Counted from the first letter of the stretch, positions 1-6,683 are shown. The stretch: DNA of 7,464 nt from Desulfocapsa sp. (GCA_030635405.1 DAOVZA010000088.1:1-7464); one strand, 5' to 3'. Translations and numbers: made by a program. Notes: a model not told the origin generated them from the sequence alone.

Positions 1-31
1 AACGTTGAGGTATAGAGCTAAGAAAATGACA

Positions 32-72
32 TGGAGTGTCCCTTTGACACCACGTGACACTCCAGGTACCAT
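32..72 (+). promoter_or_regulatory. Putative sigma-70 promoter overlapped by an inverted-repeat operator
   Basis: TTGACA at 44-49 is a perfect -35 box. It is followed 17 bases later by TACCAT at 67-72, a 4-of-6 match to the -10 box. A perfect 9-bp inverted repeat, TGGAGTGTC (32-40) and GACACTCCA (56-64), straddles the -35 box, with its right arm inside the spacer. A CACGTG palindrome sits at 51-56, and TGACAC occurs twice (45-50, 55-60). This arrangement fits a promoter repressed by a dimer. It would give yqaA a leader of roughly 85-90 bases. The repeat could instead be a hairpin at the end of a gene outside the window, but it lacks a T-run. This is inferred from sequence only. Confidence 0.4.
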
Positions 73-166
73 GCCAAGCGCGCGATTATCAATGGAATAC
101 AATTAATGACAGCCAATTTATCAGAAAATTAAAACAATACGATCATCCTCTTCCCTTTATTTGATA

Positions 167-610
167 ATGGAAAATTTCTTCCTCAACCATGGCCTGTCAG
201 CCCTCTTTCTCCTCAGTCTTCTAGCAGCAACCCTTCTGCCTTTAGGATCAGAATGGCTACTTGCAGCTCTGATACTTCAAGGCTTACCACCAGCACAAGT
301 AGTTGTTGTAGCCACCCTTGGGAATGTCTTAGGATCTTTTATTACTTATGGTCTCGGAATATGGGGTTCTGGGTTTTTCTTGAGAAAACTCCTAAGGGTG
401 GACAAGAAAAAAACAGAAAAAGCAATGGAGCTCTATCAACGTTACGGTGCAATATCCCTTCTCTTTGCCTGGCTTCCCATCATTGGTGACCCATTATGCT
501 TAGCTGCAGGAATCTTACGCCTGCGGCCATTGTTCTTCCTGTTTTTTGTTTTTATCGGAAAACTCGGTCGCTATGTATTTATTGCCATATTGGCTGCTAT
601 GAACATCTAA
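167..610 (+). CDS. yqaA: YqaA-type membrane protein of the DedA/VTT (SNARE-associated) superfamily
   Basis: This is a very hydrophobic protein of 147 residues, close in length to E. coli YqaA. Hydrophobic stretches lie at about 10-25, 29-60, 92-115 and 120-145. Conserved-looking family motifs are LPLGSE (about 24-29), ATLGN followed by LG (about 49-56), and RYGA leading to LPIIGDPLC (about 92-111). A Lys-rich cytoplasmic loop lies around 75-88. It sits in the inner membrane. YqaA itself has no settled function, while DedA relatives are linked to lipid-carrier transport and membrane homeostasis. ATG at 167 was chosen over the in-frame TTG at 161. Neither start has a clear Shine-Dalgarno sequence, so the exact start is uncertain. 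The gene stands alone, with its own likely promoter upstream and 232 bases before the next gene. Confidence 0.85.
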   Translation: MENFFLNHGLSALFLLSLLAATLLPLGSEWLLAALILQGLPPAQVVVVATLGNVLGSFITYGLGIWGSGFFLRKLLRVDKKKTEKAMELYQRYGAISLLFAWLPIIGDPLCLAAGILRLRPLFFLFFVFIGKLGRYVFIAILAAMNI

Positions 611-682
611 GTCAAAATCAGTATTGTTCCAATCCCATCCCCATTATCCTGTTACTGCTCCACTAATTTCCTGTTAAATGAT

Positions 683-730
683 GTAGCTTTTCTCTGCTGA
701 AAACTCCTATCAAACACTTGTTTAAGCTAC
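683..730. repeat. Short inverted repeat in the yqaA-hemerythrin gap
   Basis: GTAGCTT (683-689) and AAGCTAC (724-730) are perfect 7-bp arms 34 bases apart. There is no T-run after the right arm, so this is not a standard terminator. ATTGTTTT is repeated directly at 770-777 and 778-785, and a TTGATCAA palindrome lies at 784-791, in the likely control region of the next gene. All of these are short enough to be chance. Confidence 0.25.
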
Positions 731-842
731 CAGTCATAACTAAAAGTTGTTTTCGTCAGCTTTCTGATTATTGTTTTATTGTTTTGATCAAGAAATGTTA
801 CGATAACTGAAATAAAATCGATAATTTTAAGGAGACAAAATA

Positions 843-1799
843 ATGGTTGAATTTTCTCGGTGGGACGACTGGCTGGTTGCTGAACATGAAATGATTGAAC
901 GAGCCATGGAAGTGCTAAAAACAAATCTGGACAAGGTGTCGAGTGGAAAGCAGGATAAGGTCCAAACCGGCAGAGCCATTGATTTTCTTTTGGAATTTGG
1001 CGACAAAATTCACAATATAAAAGAGGAACAATTCCTCTTTCCTCTCATGGGTAAGCGAGGTGCCCCCACAGAAGGTGGTCCAATCGGGGTAATGTTACTG
1101 GAGCATGATCTTGAAAGAAAGCTTCTACTTAAGATGCAAATGGCTCTTGATACGTTAAGTACTTCCTCTGATGATGAAAAAGCTGTGTTTGTCAAAGAAG
1201 GATTAGACTATTTAACTATTCGAGCTGAACATATCTGGAAGGAAAACGACATCTTATACAATATGGCCCGTCAAATCCTCACCGAAGATGATTTTGCCTA
1301 TCTTCTAAAAGAATTCCAAAATTCAGACCTTCAGCATTATGGCGAAGAGGCTTCAGCCAAATTCACAGCCATGCTTGAAGAAGTGGAAGAAGGTGGCAAA
1401 AAAATGCGGCTGGTGGAAAAACTCAGCACGGATCAGCTCCATGCAATCATGGAAACCTTGCCAATAGAAGTAACCTTTGTCGATGCCGATGACACCGTCG
1501 CTTATTTTAACCGCTTAGATAAGGAAAAGATCTTTGCTCGTACCCGTTCGGTTATAGGCCGTAAGGTCCATAAATGTCATCCTGAAAGATCTGTGGATAC
1601 TGTTCTCAAAATCGTTGAAGGCTTTAAAAACAAGACAATGGACAAGGCTGAATTCTGGATTGATTTCCGCGATGAAAAGGTTCTGATCCGCTATTTCCCT
1701 GTCTTTAATGACGAAGATAAATATATGGGTGTTCTTGAAGTAACTCAGGAAATATCCTGGATTCAAAAGCTTGAGGGACAAAAGCTGCTACTGGATTAA
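843..1799 (+). CDS. Hemerythrin-domain protein with C-terminal DUF438-type PAS domain
   Basis: The protein has 318 residues. Residues 10-150 form a four-helix hemerythrin (HHE) domain. Its ligand pattern H15, H57, E61, H88, H130, E134 has the same order and nearly the same spacing as the di-iron site of RIC proteins (YtfE/ScdA), so a bound di-iron centre is likely. After an acidic linker (about 160-195), residues 200-315 match the PAS domain at the end of DUF438 proteins, including the RKVHKCHP motif (240-247) and the YFPVFND and LEVTQEI strands. No membrane segment or signal peptide is seen, so it is cytoplasmic. Known relatives repair iron-sulfur centres after NO or oxidative damage or sense oxygen/NO; which applies here is not decidable. 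The ATG at 843 has an excellent AAGGAG eight bases upstream. It probably forms an operon with the small Cys protein that follows 63 bases later. No DUF438 N-terminal domain is present. Confidence 0.88.
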   Translation: MVEFSRWDDWLVAEHEMIERAMEVLKTNLDKVSSGKQDKVQTGRAIDFLLEFGDKIHNIKEEQFLFPLMGKRGAPTEGGPIGVMLLEHDLERKLLLKMQMALDTLSTSSDDEKAVFVKEGLDYLTIRAEHIWKENDILYNMARQILTEDDFAYLLKEFQNSDLQHYGEEASAKFTAMLEEVEEGGKKMRLVEKLSTDQLHAIMETLPIEVTFVDADDTVAYFNRLDKEKIFARTRSVIGRKVHKCHPERSVDTVLKIVEGFKNKTMDKAEFWIDFRDEKVLIRYFPVFNDEDKYMGVLEVTQEISWIQKLEGQKLLLD

Positions 1800-1862
1800 A
1801 CGACACACCATACTCATTAGCATTTGTTCAGTTTTTCCCATCACCATGAAAGGAACAGGATT

Positions 1863-2078
1863 GTGAAACTTATAGGCGACCTCGGAGAGAGACCGATAAA
1901 AGAGATTATTGATGAACACCCGAGGGTGGGTGAAATTCTAGGTAAGCACGAAATAGGCTGCATTGACTGCTCAATTGGTACCTGCCAGTTCAAAGAAGTG
2001 GTTAAGGTCCATTTTCTGGGAGATGAAATCGAGAAACAAATTGAACAGGAAGTTAATGAATATCTCTCCTCTATCTAA
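1863..2078 (+). CDS. Small DUF1858/ScdA_N-like CxxC redox-domain protein
   Basis: The protein has 71 residues when started at GTG 1863, which has AAAGGA (1849-1854) eight bases upstream. An in-frame TTG at 1824 would add 13 residues but has no ribosome site. The fold resembles DUF1858/ScdA_N domains. A helical start (RPIKEIIDEHP, 10-20) leads to a GKHEIGC turn and three cysteines, C33, C36 and C41, in a C-x2-C-x4-C pattern. A charged helix follows to the C terminus. Domains of this type occur fused in front of the hemerythrin domain in ScdA/YtfE, or beside hybrid-cluster and DUF438 proteins. They are proposed to act as redox-active disulfides or metal ligands. Here it is a separate gene just after the hemerythrin-PAS gene, implying that the two proteins work together. 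The partner role is inference; the family call is fairly good. Confidence 0.72.
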   Translation: MKLIGDLGERPIKEIIDEHPRVGEILGKHEIGCIDCSIGTCQFKEVVKVHFLGDEIEKQIEQEVNEYLSSI

Positions 2079-2110
2079 ATAAAGAAACTCTTCTTCTGAA
2101 GAAAGAATAC

Positions 2111-2153
2111 AAAAAGCAAACCTGCTCGTTGAGTGCTCGTTTGCTTTTTTTTT
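2111..2153 (+). terminator. Strong intrinsic terminator of the hemerythrin-CxxC operon
   Basis: AAAAAGCAAAC (2111-2121) pairs perfectly with GTTTGCTTTTT (2139-2149) across a 17-base loop. The descending arm runs straight into nine T residues (2145-2153). It begins 33 bases after the CxxC gene stop and cleanly separates this unit from the diguanylate cyclase gene. A smaller TTCTTC-T-GAAGAA dyad lies just before it (2091-2103). Confidence 0.9.
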
Positions 2154-2322
2154 ACCATATAATTTCATTAGAGCTAGAAACATACATATTACTCAACAAT
2201 CATCCCCTTGAAAATAACAGCAATTGTAATCAGAATTTTAATTATAGTTATTATGACTATGGAATATACTGACAAAATATGCTTTGAATACAGCCTTGCT
2301 ATTCCATCACACATAATTCACA

Positions 2323-2343
2323 TAAGATTTAAAGATGATCTTA
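2323..2343. promoter_or_regulatory. Overlapping dyads upstream of the diguanylate cyclase gene
   Basis: TAAGAT (2323-2328) and ATCTTA (2338-2343) form a perfect inverted repeat. Inside it, AAGATGATCTT (2332-2342) is a second palindrome sharing the right arm. Both lie 33-53 bases before the start codon, a usual place for an operator or leader hairpin. A possible promoter lies further up: TTGAAA (2208-2213), 17 bases, then CAGAAT (2231-2236). The region is AT-rich, so chance is a real alternative. Confidence 0.25.
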
Positions 2344-2375
2344 CTTGAAAAGTACGCGACAAGGACATCACCTGT

Positions 2376-4250
2376 ATGACTCAATTTAATAATACCAAAA
2401 AAAAATACTACCTGCTTTTCACCTTACTTTTTCTGACATTTGGTGTTGTAGTCGCCCTGGTAACGTCGCTCATCAACTATAAGTCAAACTTTTCAGACAT
2501 AAAAGAAAATCTGGCAGAATGGTCAAAAACAGAATCGGAACTTAAGGGAAGGCTACTAACTGACTATATTAACAGCTCTGAAAGGATGCTCGCATCTATA
2601 GTCAGAAGTGATTTAACATCTGCTTATCTTAAATCCGGTAGTGAAGACGATAAGAAAAACATCCAAAGGTTATTCTATACCCTCGCTTACTCAAACAAAG
2701 ACATCATGCAGTTAAGATATCTTGACACCCTTGGCAATGAGGTTATCAGGATTGATCGAGACAAAAAAACGCCTGAACTTATTGTCGTCCCTGAGGACAG
2801 GTTGCAGAACAAAAAAAGCAGATATTACTTTAAAGAAAGTGCCCTTTTAATGGCCAATCAATTTTGGCACTCAAATATAGATTTGAATATGGAGCATGGA
2901 AAAATAGAACAACCGCTCAAACCAACTTTCAGGATTTCCACACCACTGGTAATTGAAAACCAGTTCAAAGGAATCATTATAGCAAATTTACTTTTTTCCG
3001 ATACCATTAAACTTTTAACCAGTTCTCCCAATTTCTTAGTATATCTTGCGGATAAAGATGGTGAAATTATTCATAGTCCGGATCAAAATGGCTCCTGGAG
3101 TCGATATTTAGATAACAGAAAGAGTATATATGATATTTTTCCAAAGCTCGTTCACAATATCCTGAATAAAGAAACATTAGAGAGCCAATCTGTCTTTTAT
3201 TATAATTGGGGAGAGTTATTTAGAAACACAGAAGACATCAATGTAATCTTTGCACCAAAAGAAGAGGTTATAGAAGGTCTAAAAAATAAAAACCTTATCT
3301 CAGCAGTACTAGTGGCATTTACTGTACTCCTTGTAGCAATTCCTCTCTCATGGTTAGCGAGTATAATCCCTTCATCTCTTCAGAAACAACTTTCCACCGC
3401 ATTTGATGATCTTAAATTCAAAGCAGATCTTATCGATACCAATGTAATGGTCTCAACCACCGACAAGGGGGGAATCATACAGGATATCAGCAGCTACTTT
3501 ACTCAACTTACCGGCTATAGTCGTGATGAGGCCATTGGTAAATCTCATAACATACTAAAACATCCAGATACGCCCCCTGAGAAACATAAGCAAATGTGGG
3601 ATACTATACTCAATGGCAACGTATGGTCAGGAGAAATACTAGACCGTCATAAAAACGGACAGGATTTTTGGATTAAAAAAGTCATAACTCCAAATCTCAA
3701 TTCCAATGGTGAAATAGTTTCTTTTACAGCAATTGCTCACGATATTACTGACAAAAAAATCATTGAAAAGCTGTCGACTACGGATACTTTAACAGGCTTG
3801 TTTAATCGCCGTCGACTGGAAGCGATTTCATCTGCAGAAATTGGTCGATTCAACAGGTATGGAAGTAATTTCTCGGTAGTTCTTCTTGATATTGATTTCT
3901 TTAAACTGGTTAATGATTCACATGGACATCAAGCAGGTGATGATGTTCTGGTTCAGATTGCAAGAATCCTGAAACACAATGCAAGGAAAACTGACTTTGT
4001 CAGCCGCTGGGGAGGTGAGGAATTTTTAATAATTGCCAGTGAAACAGACATCGACAATGCTTTTGGATTTGCAGAAAAAATACGTATTAGAATTCAGGAT
4101 TTTGCTTTTCCTGCTGTTGGGCAGGTTACTGTTAGTTGTGGTGTAGCTCAATATAACGCAGAAGAAACATTTTCGAACTTAATGTCACGGGTTGATACTG
4201 CTTTATATGAAGCCAAAAACACTGGTCGGAACAAAGTAATCAAAGGGTAA
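2376..4250 (+). CDS. Membrane-bound diguanylate cyclase with Cache-like sensor, PAS and GGDEF domains
   Basis: The protein has 624 residues. It has a transmembrane helix at about 11-33, a large extracytoplasmic region at 34-306 resembling a double-Cache sensor, and a second helix at about 307-331. A PAS domain follows at 345-460, then a GGDEF domain at 463-622. The PAS carries LTGYSRDEAIG and NILKHPDTPP, very like the FAD-binding PAS of the aerotaxis receptor Aer. The cyclase domain has LLDID (503-507) with metal-binding aspartates and an intact GGEEF (546-550). RKTD (537-540) lies five residues before GGEEF, matching the RxxD product-inhibition site. It should therefore make cyclic di-GMP from two GTP and be feedback-inhibited. 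The Cache region probably reads a periplasmic ligand and the PAS may read redox state; neither ligand can be named. AAGGA at 2361 gives a modest ribosome site for ATG 2376. The gene appears monocistronic. Confidence 0.93.
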   Translation: MTQFNNTKKKYYLLFTLLFLTFGVVVALVTSLINYKSNFSDIKENLAEWSKTESELKGRLLTDYINSSERMLASIVRSDLTSAYLKSGSEDDKKNIQRLFYTLAYSNKDIMQLRYLDTLGNEVIRIDRDKKTPELIVVPEDRLQNKKSRYYFKESALLMANQFWHSNIDLNMEHGKIEQPLKPTFRISTPLVIENQFKGIIIANLLFSDTIKLLTSSPNFLVYLADKDGEIIHSPDQNGSWSRYLDNRKSIYDIFPKLVHNILNKETLESQSVFYYNWGELFRNTEDINVIFAPKEEVIEGLKNKNLISAVLVAFTVLLVAIPLSWLASIIPSSLQKQLSTAFDDLKFKADLIDTNVMVSTTDKGGIIQDISSYFTQLTGYSRDEAIGKSHNILKHPDTPPEKHKQMWDTILNGNVWSGEILDRHKNGQDFWIKKVITPNLNSNGEIVSFTAIAHDITDKKIIEKLSTTDTLTGLFNRRRLEAISSAEIGRFNRYGSNFSVVLLDIDFFKLVNDSHGHQAGDDVLVQIARILKHNARKTDFVSRWGGEEFLIIASETDIDNAFGFAEKIRIRIQDFAFPAVGQVTVSCGVAQYNAEETFSNLMSRVDTALYEAKNTGRNKVIKG

Positions 4251-4286
4251 ACAACACGCTTTTGCTGTGTCGTTATACTTCCTTCA

Positions 4287-4331
4287 GGGTGAATTGATTA
4301 CACAGAATCAGGCAGGATAATCAATTCATCC
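4287..4331. repeat. 14-bp inverted repeat downstream of the diguanylate cyclase gene
   Basis: The left arm 4287-4300 (GGGTGAATTGATTA) pairs with the right arm 4318-4331 (TAATCAATTCATCC) over 14 bp with one G-T wobble and a 17-base loop. The inner ten pairs are perfect. ATTGAT recurs just after it at 4334-4339. It begins 37 bases after the cyclase stop, so it may stabilise the end of that mRNA. With no T-run it is not a classic intrinsic terminator. Confidence 0.5.
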
Positions 4332-4402
4332 GGATTGATATGGTGAAAGCCCTCTGTTCAAGTTGCCCCTCTTAAATCAAATTACCCAGATTTCTGGAAG
4401 TT

Positions 4403-4423
4403 AAGGTAAATCCCTACCTTTTT
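4403..4423 (+). terminator. Weak terminator-like hairpin
   Basis: AAGGTA (4403-4408) pairs with TACCTT (4415-4420) over a six-base loop, and the right arm ends in a run of five Ts (4419-4423). It lies about 150 bases after the cyclase gene. The stem is short and only one-third GC, so termination here would be inefficient at best. Confidence 0.3.
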
Positions 4424-4609
4424 AAAAATCCTTTATGAAACTGTGACACTGTGCCGAACAAAAGGCTAACCGACTGACAATACGCCATAAACACAGACAT
4501 ACAGTAAGTTCCCAGACATCATCCACCACCATTTAGCATTCCCCCAAGGCATTTATACACGTAACCACCTCCATAACCCTACAAGAATGCACGTAGAATG
4601 ATGTATAGA

Positions 4610-4635
4610 GACTTTCCATCAGATAAATGGAAGTC
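4610..4635. repeat. Imperfect hairpin in the intergenic region
   Basis: GACTTTCCAT (4610-4619) pairs with ATGGAAGTC (4627-4635) with one bulged T and a seven-base loop. An AT-rich stretch follows it, but there is no T-run. It could be a leader or terminator structure or a protein site. No function is assigned. Confidence 0.35.
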
Positions 4636-4804
4636 CTTCTAAAAATTTCTTGTGATAATTATTCTTCTTACTTTAAATCTAACCACTTCCACTCCTTCAG
4701 TATCCGTTGAAACATTCCCATTGTCAACAATCATTGGATTGCGTGCCAACATGCCTCTATTGCTATGTATATATTTTACATTTTGAAACCATTGAAATAC
4801 ATAG

Positions 4805-4874
4805 TTGACAGTAAATTTCCGAATTTTGTCAATTTTCCCTTCGAAAAATTGACAAAACGAGCGCCCCAAGTCAA
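4805..4874. promoter_or_regulatory. Phased TTGAC/GTCAA array with a perfect 13-bp inverted repeat
   Basis: TTGAC at 4805, GTCAA at 4828, TTGAC at 4849 and GTCAA at 4870 alternate in orientation with start-to-start distances of 23, 21 and 21 bp, about two helical turns each. A further TTGACA sits at 4922-4927, and GTCAA also occurs at 4723-4727. The middle pair is part of a perfect inverted repeat: TTTTGTCAATTTT (4824-4836) and AAAATTGACAAAA (4845-4857), with an eight-base loop. TGTC to GACA within it spans 28 bp (4827-4854), the length of a crossover site in Tn3-type resolvase res regions. It lies directly upstream of a serine-recombinase-like gene, so it is a candidate binding site for that protein. 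Some TTGACA copies could also serve as -35 boxes, although no good -10 partner was found. Confidence 0.5.
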
Positions 4875-4966
4875 CTAATAAATGAATTATTGCCAAAACG
4901 CCTCCATTGTGATTAAATAAATTGACAACAAGACACGTACGAAAAGAAATTCTGACAAAAAAGATT

Positions 4967-5680
4967 ATGACGACCATTGGATATATTTTTTTAGACACAA
5001 ACCGTGACGAATTAATTCCTCTTGAACAGCAACGTCAGGTATTGCAAACATACGCCTCAGAACTTAGGTTATCCTTCGACGAGCTCCTGGTGGAACAATC
5101 TTACTCAGCAGTTATCCCATTAATGGAGAGAAAAGAAGGGATACGAATGGTAAATAATGCGCAACCACTCGACACTATAATAGTTATGAAGGCATCATGG
5201 GTTTTAGGAAACCCAAAAGCTACCTTATCTCTTCTTAATATACTGAAAGAAAAGGAAATATCTCTCTACTGTATCGATCTTGAAGGAAATATCAGTGTAC
5301 CAACGCAAACAAAACTCATACGTTCACAGGGCATATCTGCCTTGATTTTCAAACTTTGTGAAGCATTATCTCTTGGAGGCAATGGCAACCATGGTGCAGC
5401 CATTCGTGCAGGTAAAGCTCGTCAGAAAATGGAAGGAAAATACCTTGGAGGTCCGGTACCTTTTGGATGGCTTGTTGGTGAGGACGGTAAACTACAGAAG
5501 GATTCACAGCAGCAGAATCTTATACTGGAAATGGTACGATTAAAGGCTGACCGCTGGTCTTATCGTGATATTGCAAAGAAAATGCAAGAAGAGCAGGGGC
5601 TGAAATTATCCCATGAGGGTATAAGGCGTATCCTCTTGAAAAACCCAGACATGACCCGTGACAGATTACCTGACCGTTAA
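4967..5680 (+). CDS. Catalytically degenerate serine-recombinase-like DNA-binding protein
   Basis: The protein has 237 residues from ATG 4967. That start places Y6 exactly where gamma-delta resolvase has Tyr6; an in-frame TTG at 4922 would add 15 residues. The N-terminal part (1-110) follows the resolvase fold: GYIFLDT at 5-11, a helix rich in LEQQRQVL, the strand TIIVMK, and ISLYCIDLEGNIS near 98-110. Positions 8 and 10, normally Arg and the catalytic Ser, are Phe and Asp. The usual DRLxR motif is replaced by SWVLG (77-81), and the ER-rich motif of the long helix by a Gly/Asn stretch (137-143). The C-terminal part resembles the Recombinase DNA-binding region: GGPVPFGW (161-168), then a helix-turn-helix-like SYRDIAKKM to GIRRIL (198-223). 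DNA binding is likely and strand exchange unlikely. No strong ribosome site is seen. It converges on the nosL-type gene, with only 43 bases between them. Confidence 0.75.
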   Translation: MTTIGYIFLDTNRDELIPLEQQRQVLQTYASELRLSFDELLVEQSYSAVIPLMERKEGIRMVNNAQPLDTIIVMKASWVLGNPKATLSLLNILKEKEISLYCIDLEGNISVPTQTKLIRSQGISALIFKLCEALSLGGNGNHGAAIRAGKARQKMEGKYLGGPVPFGWLVGEDGKLQKDSQQQNLILEMVRLKADRWSYRDIAKKMQEEQGLKLSHEGIRRILLKNPDMTRDRLPDR

Positions 5681-5723
5681 GCTTTTTCTGCTCTTCCCGA
5701 CTAAACAAACAACATACAGGTAT

Positions 5724-6683
5724 TTACTTACCCATAAGTAGCGCAGGATGCAAATCCTTGAATCTCACGACCTTACCGCCATTTTTCTTAGCACTTTCAA
5801 GGGCTTCAGACTTATTTCTATAGGGAAGTGCTTCCCTTCCCATTGGTCCCATGAGGGATGAACCAACAAGATAATATAAGCCCATGGCGTATTCAGAACC
5901 GCCATCCGGATAAACAGTGACCCAGATAGATTTAATTTTCCCTGCATTTTTCACATACTCTTTGGGATTGGCTTTAAAATTAATCAGACACTGGCTTGAA
6001 CAAAAGTGAAGCTGTTGTCCATTGCTGGTTGTTAGTTGAGAGCGAAACTCAGGGTATCGTACTGGATACATTCCACAAACAGAACAGCGCTCATCTGCAC
6101 CAGGGTCTGTAATTTTACCTTTTTTCTTTCTCTTAGCCTCAATTTTTGACCTGGACATACTGAGTTCCTTAGTGGCCAATTTCAAAGCACCAGTATAATC
6201 TACGATTATGCCACCTGCTTTTGAGGCAAATTCTTCAGCTGCCGCAAGTGACTCAAACGCGATCTTCGACTTCATGGTCATCGTACCATTTGCTGAGGAT
6301 CCAACGAGATAGAAAGCCTGTTCGGAGGCAATCATTTTCTCAGGCTGTAAATATAGGGCCACCTTTACATCCATGGCTTTATCCCCCGAATTTTGCGACA
6401 TATCTGCAAGACAGCGAATGGAACAAGTGGCGAACTCCCCTTCGTGATTGCTAAACTCATGCCTGGTTCTGGCCCACATATTCAAATTCATTCCACAATT
6501 CGGACATCTTCCCTTGTCAGTGTATTTCTTTGGCTTCATCATAGGATGTTGAACTGAAACTGAGTTATCAGCCCAACTCATAATCGGAAGAGATAAGGTT
6601 GCAGCACTGTAGCATGAGCCAATGACAGCTGCTTTTAAGATAAAACGCCTTGAAACACCTTTTTCAATAATATCATTCGCCAC
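5724..6683 (-). CDS. Tat-exported tandem NosL-domain protein
   Basis: The protein has 319 residues from GTG 6683, which has AGGTGA (6693-6688) four bases upstream. A GTG at 6716 would add 11 residues without a better ribosome site. The signal peptide carries the twin-arginine motif SRRFILK (11-17), with a likely cut after SWA (38). Cys24 in IGSC is a less likely lipoprotein site. Two homologous halves follow. Each starts with CxxCGM (CPNCGM at 60-65, CSVCGM at 200-205), then a Cx3C pair (C87/C91, C228/C232) and a NosL-type ending with YLVGSS (125-130, 271-276). A Lys-rich linker (about 178-195) joins them. NosL proteins bind Cu(I) and help build the copper site of nitrous-oxide reductase, while Cx2C/Cx3C pairs also occur in YHS/TRASH metal domains. 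Each half could hold one metal ion in the periplasm. No nosZ is visible. It is divergent from the Rieske gene. Confidence 0.85.
   Translation of the reverse strand: MANDIIEKGVSRRFILKAAVIGSCYSAATLSLPIMSWADNSVSVQHPMMKPKKYTDKGRCPNCGMNLNMWARTRHEFSNHEGEFATCSIRCLADMSQNSGDKAMDVKVALYLQPEKMIASEQAFYLVGSSANGTMTMKSKIAFESLAAAEEFASKAGGIIVDYTGALKLATKELSMSRSKIEAKRKKKGKITDPGADERCSVCGMYPVRYPEFRSQLTTSNGQQLHFCSSQCLINFKANPKEYVKNAGKIKSIWVTVYPDGGSEYAMGLYYLVGSSLMGPMGREALPYRNKSEALESAKKNGGKVVRFKDLHPALLMGK

Larger units (their letters stand above)
4251..4966. other. Long intergenic region between the cyclase and recombinase-like genes
   Basis: These 716 bases contain no convincing gene. The first part holds inverted repeats (4287-4331, 4403-4423, 4610-4635). 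The last 160 bases are AT-rich and hold regularly spaced TTGAC/GTCAA elements. A minus-strand open frame (4639-4998) crosses this region, but it starts with GTG inside the recombinase-like gene, has no ribosome site and encodes nothing recognisable. No tRNA, structured RNA or transposon end was recognised. The length of the gap and its repeat content suggest a control or recombination region. Confidence 0.6.

Noticed and set aside
784..791. FNR-type site (TTGATCAA) before the hemerythrin gene
   Set aside because: The two half-sites are fused without the four-base spacer that FNR sites need, and the alternative right half is a poor match.
1824..1862. Upstream TTG start for the small CxxC protein, adding a His-rich stretch
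   Set aside because: There is no ribosome site for TTG 1824, while GTG 1863 has AAAGGA at ideal distance, and family similarity begins after it.
4639..4998. Minus-strand open frame of 119 codons across the intergenic repeats
   Set aside because: It starts with GTG inside the recombinase-like gene, has no ribosome site, resembles no family I know, and runs through the perfect inverted repeat.
4251..5680. Mobile element carried by the recombinase-like gene
   Set aside because: No terminal repeats, target duplications, cargo genes or attachment-site pair could be found, and the recombinase active site is lost.
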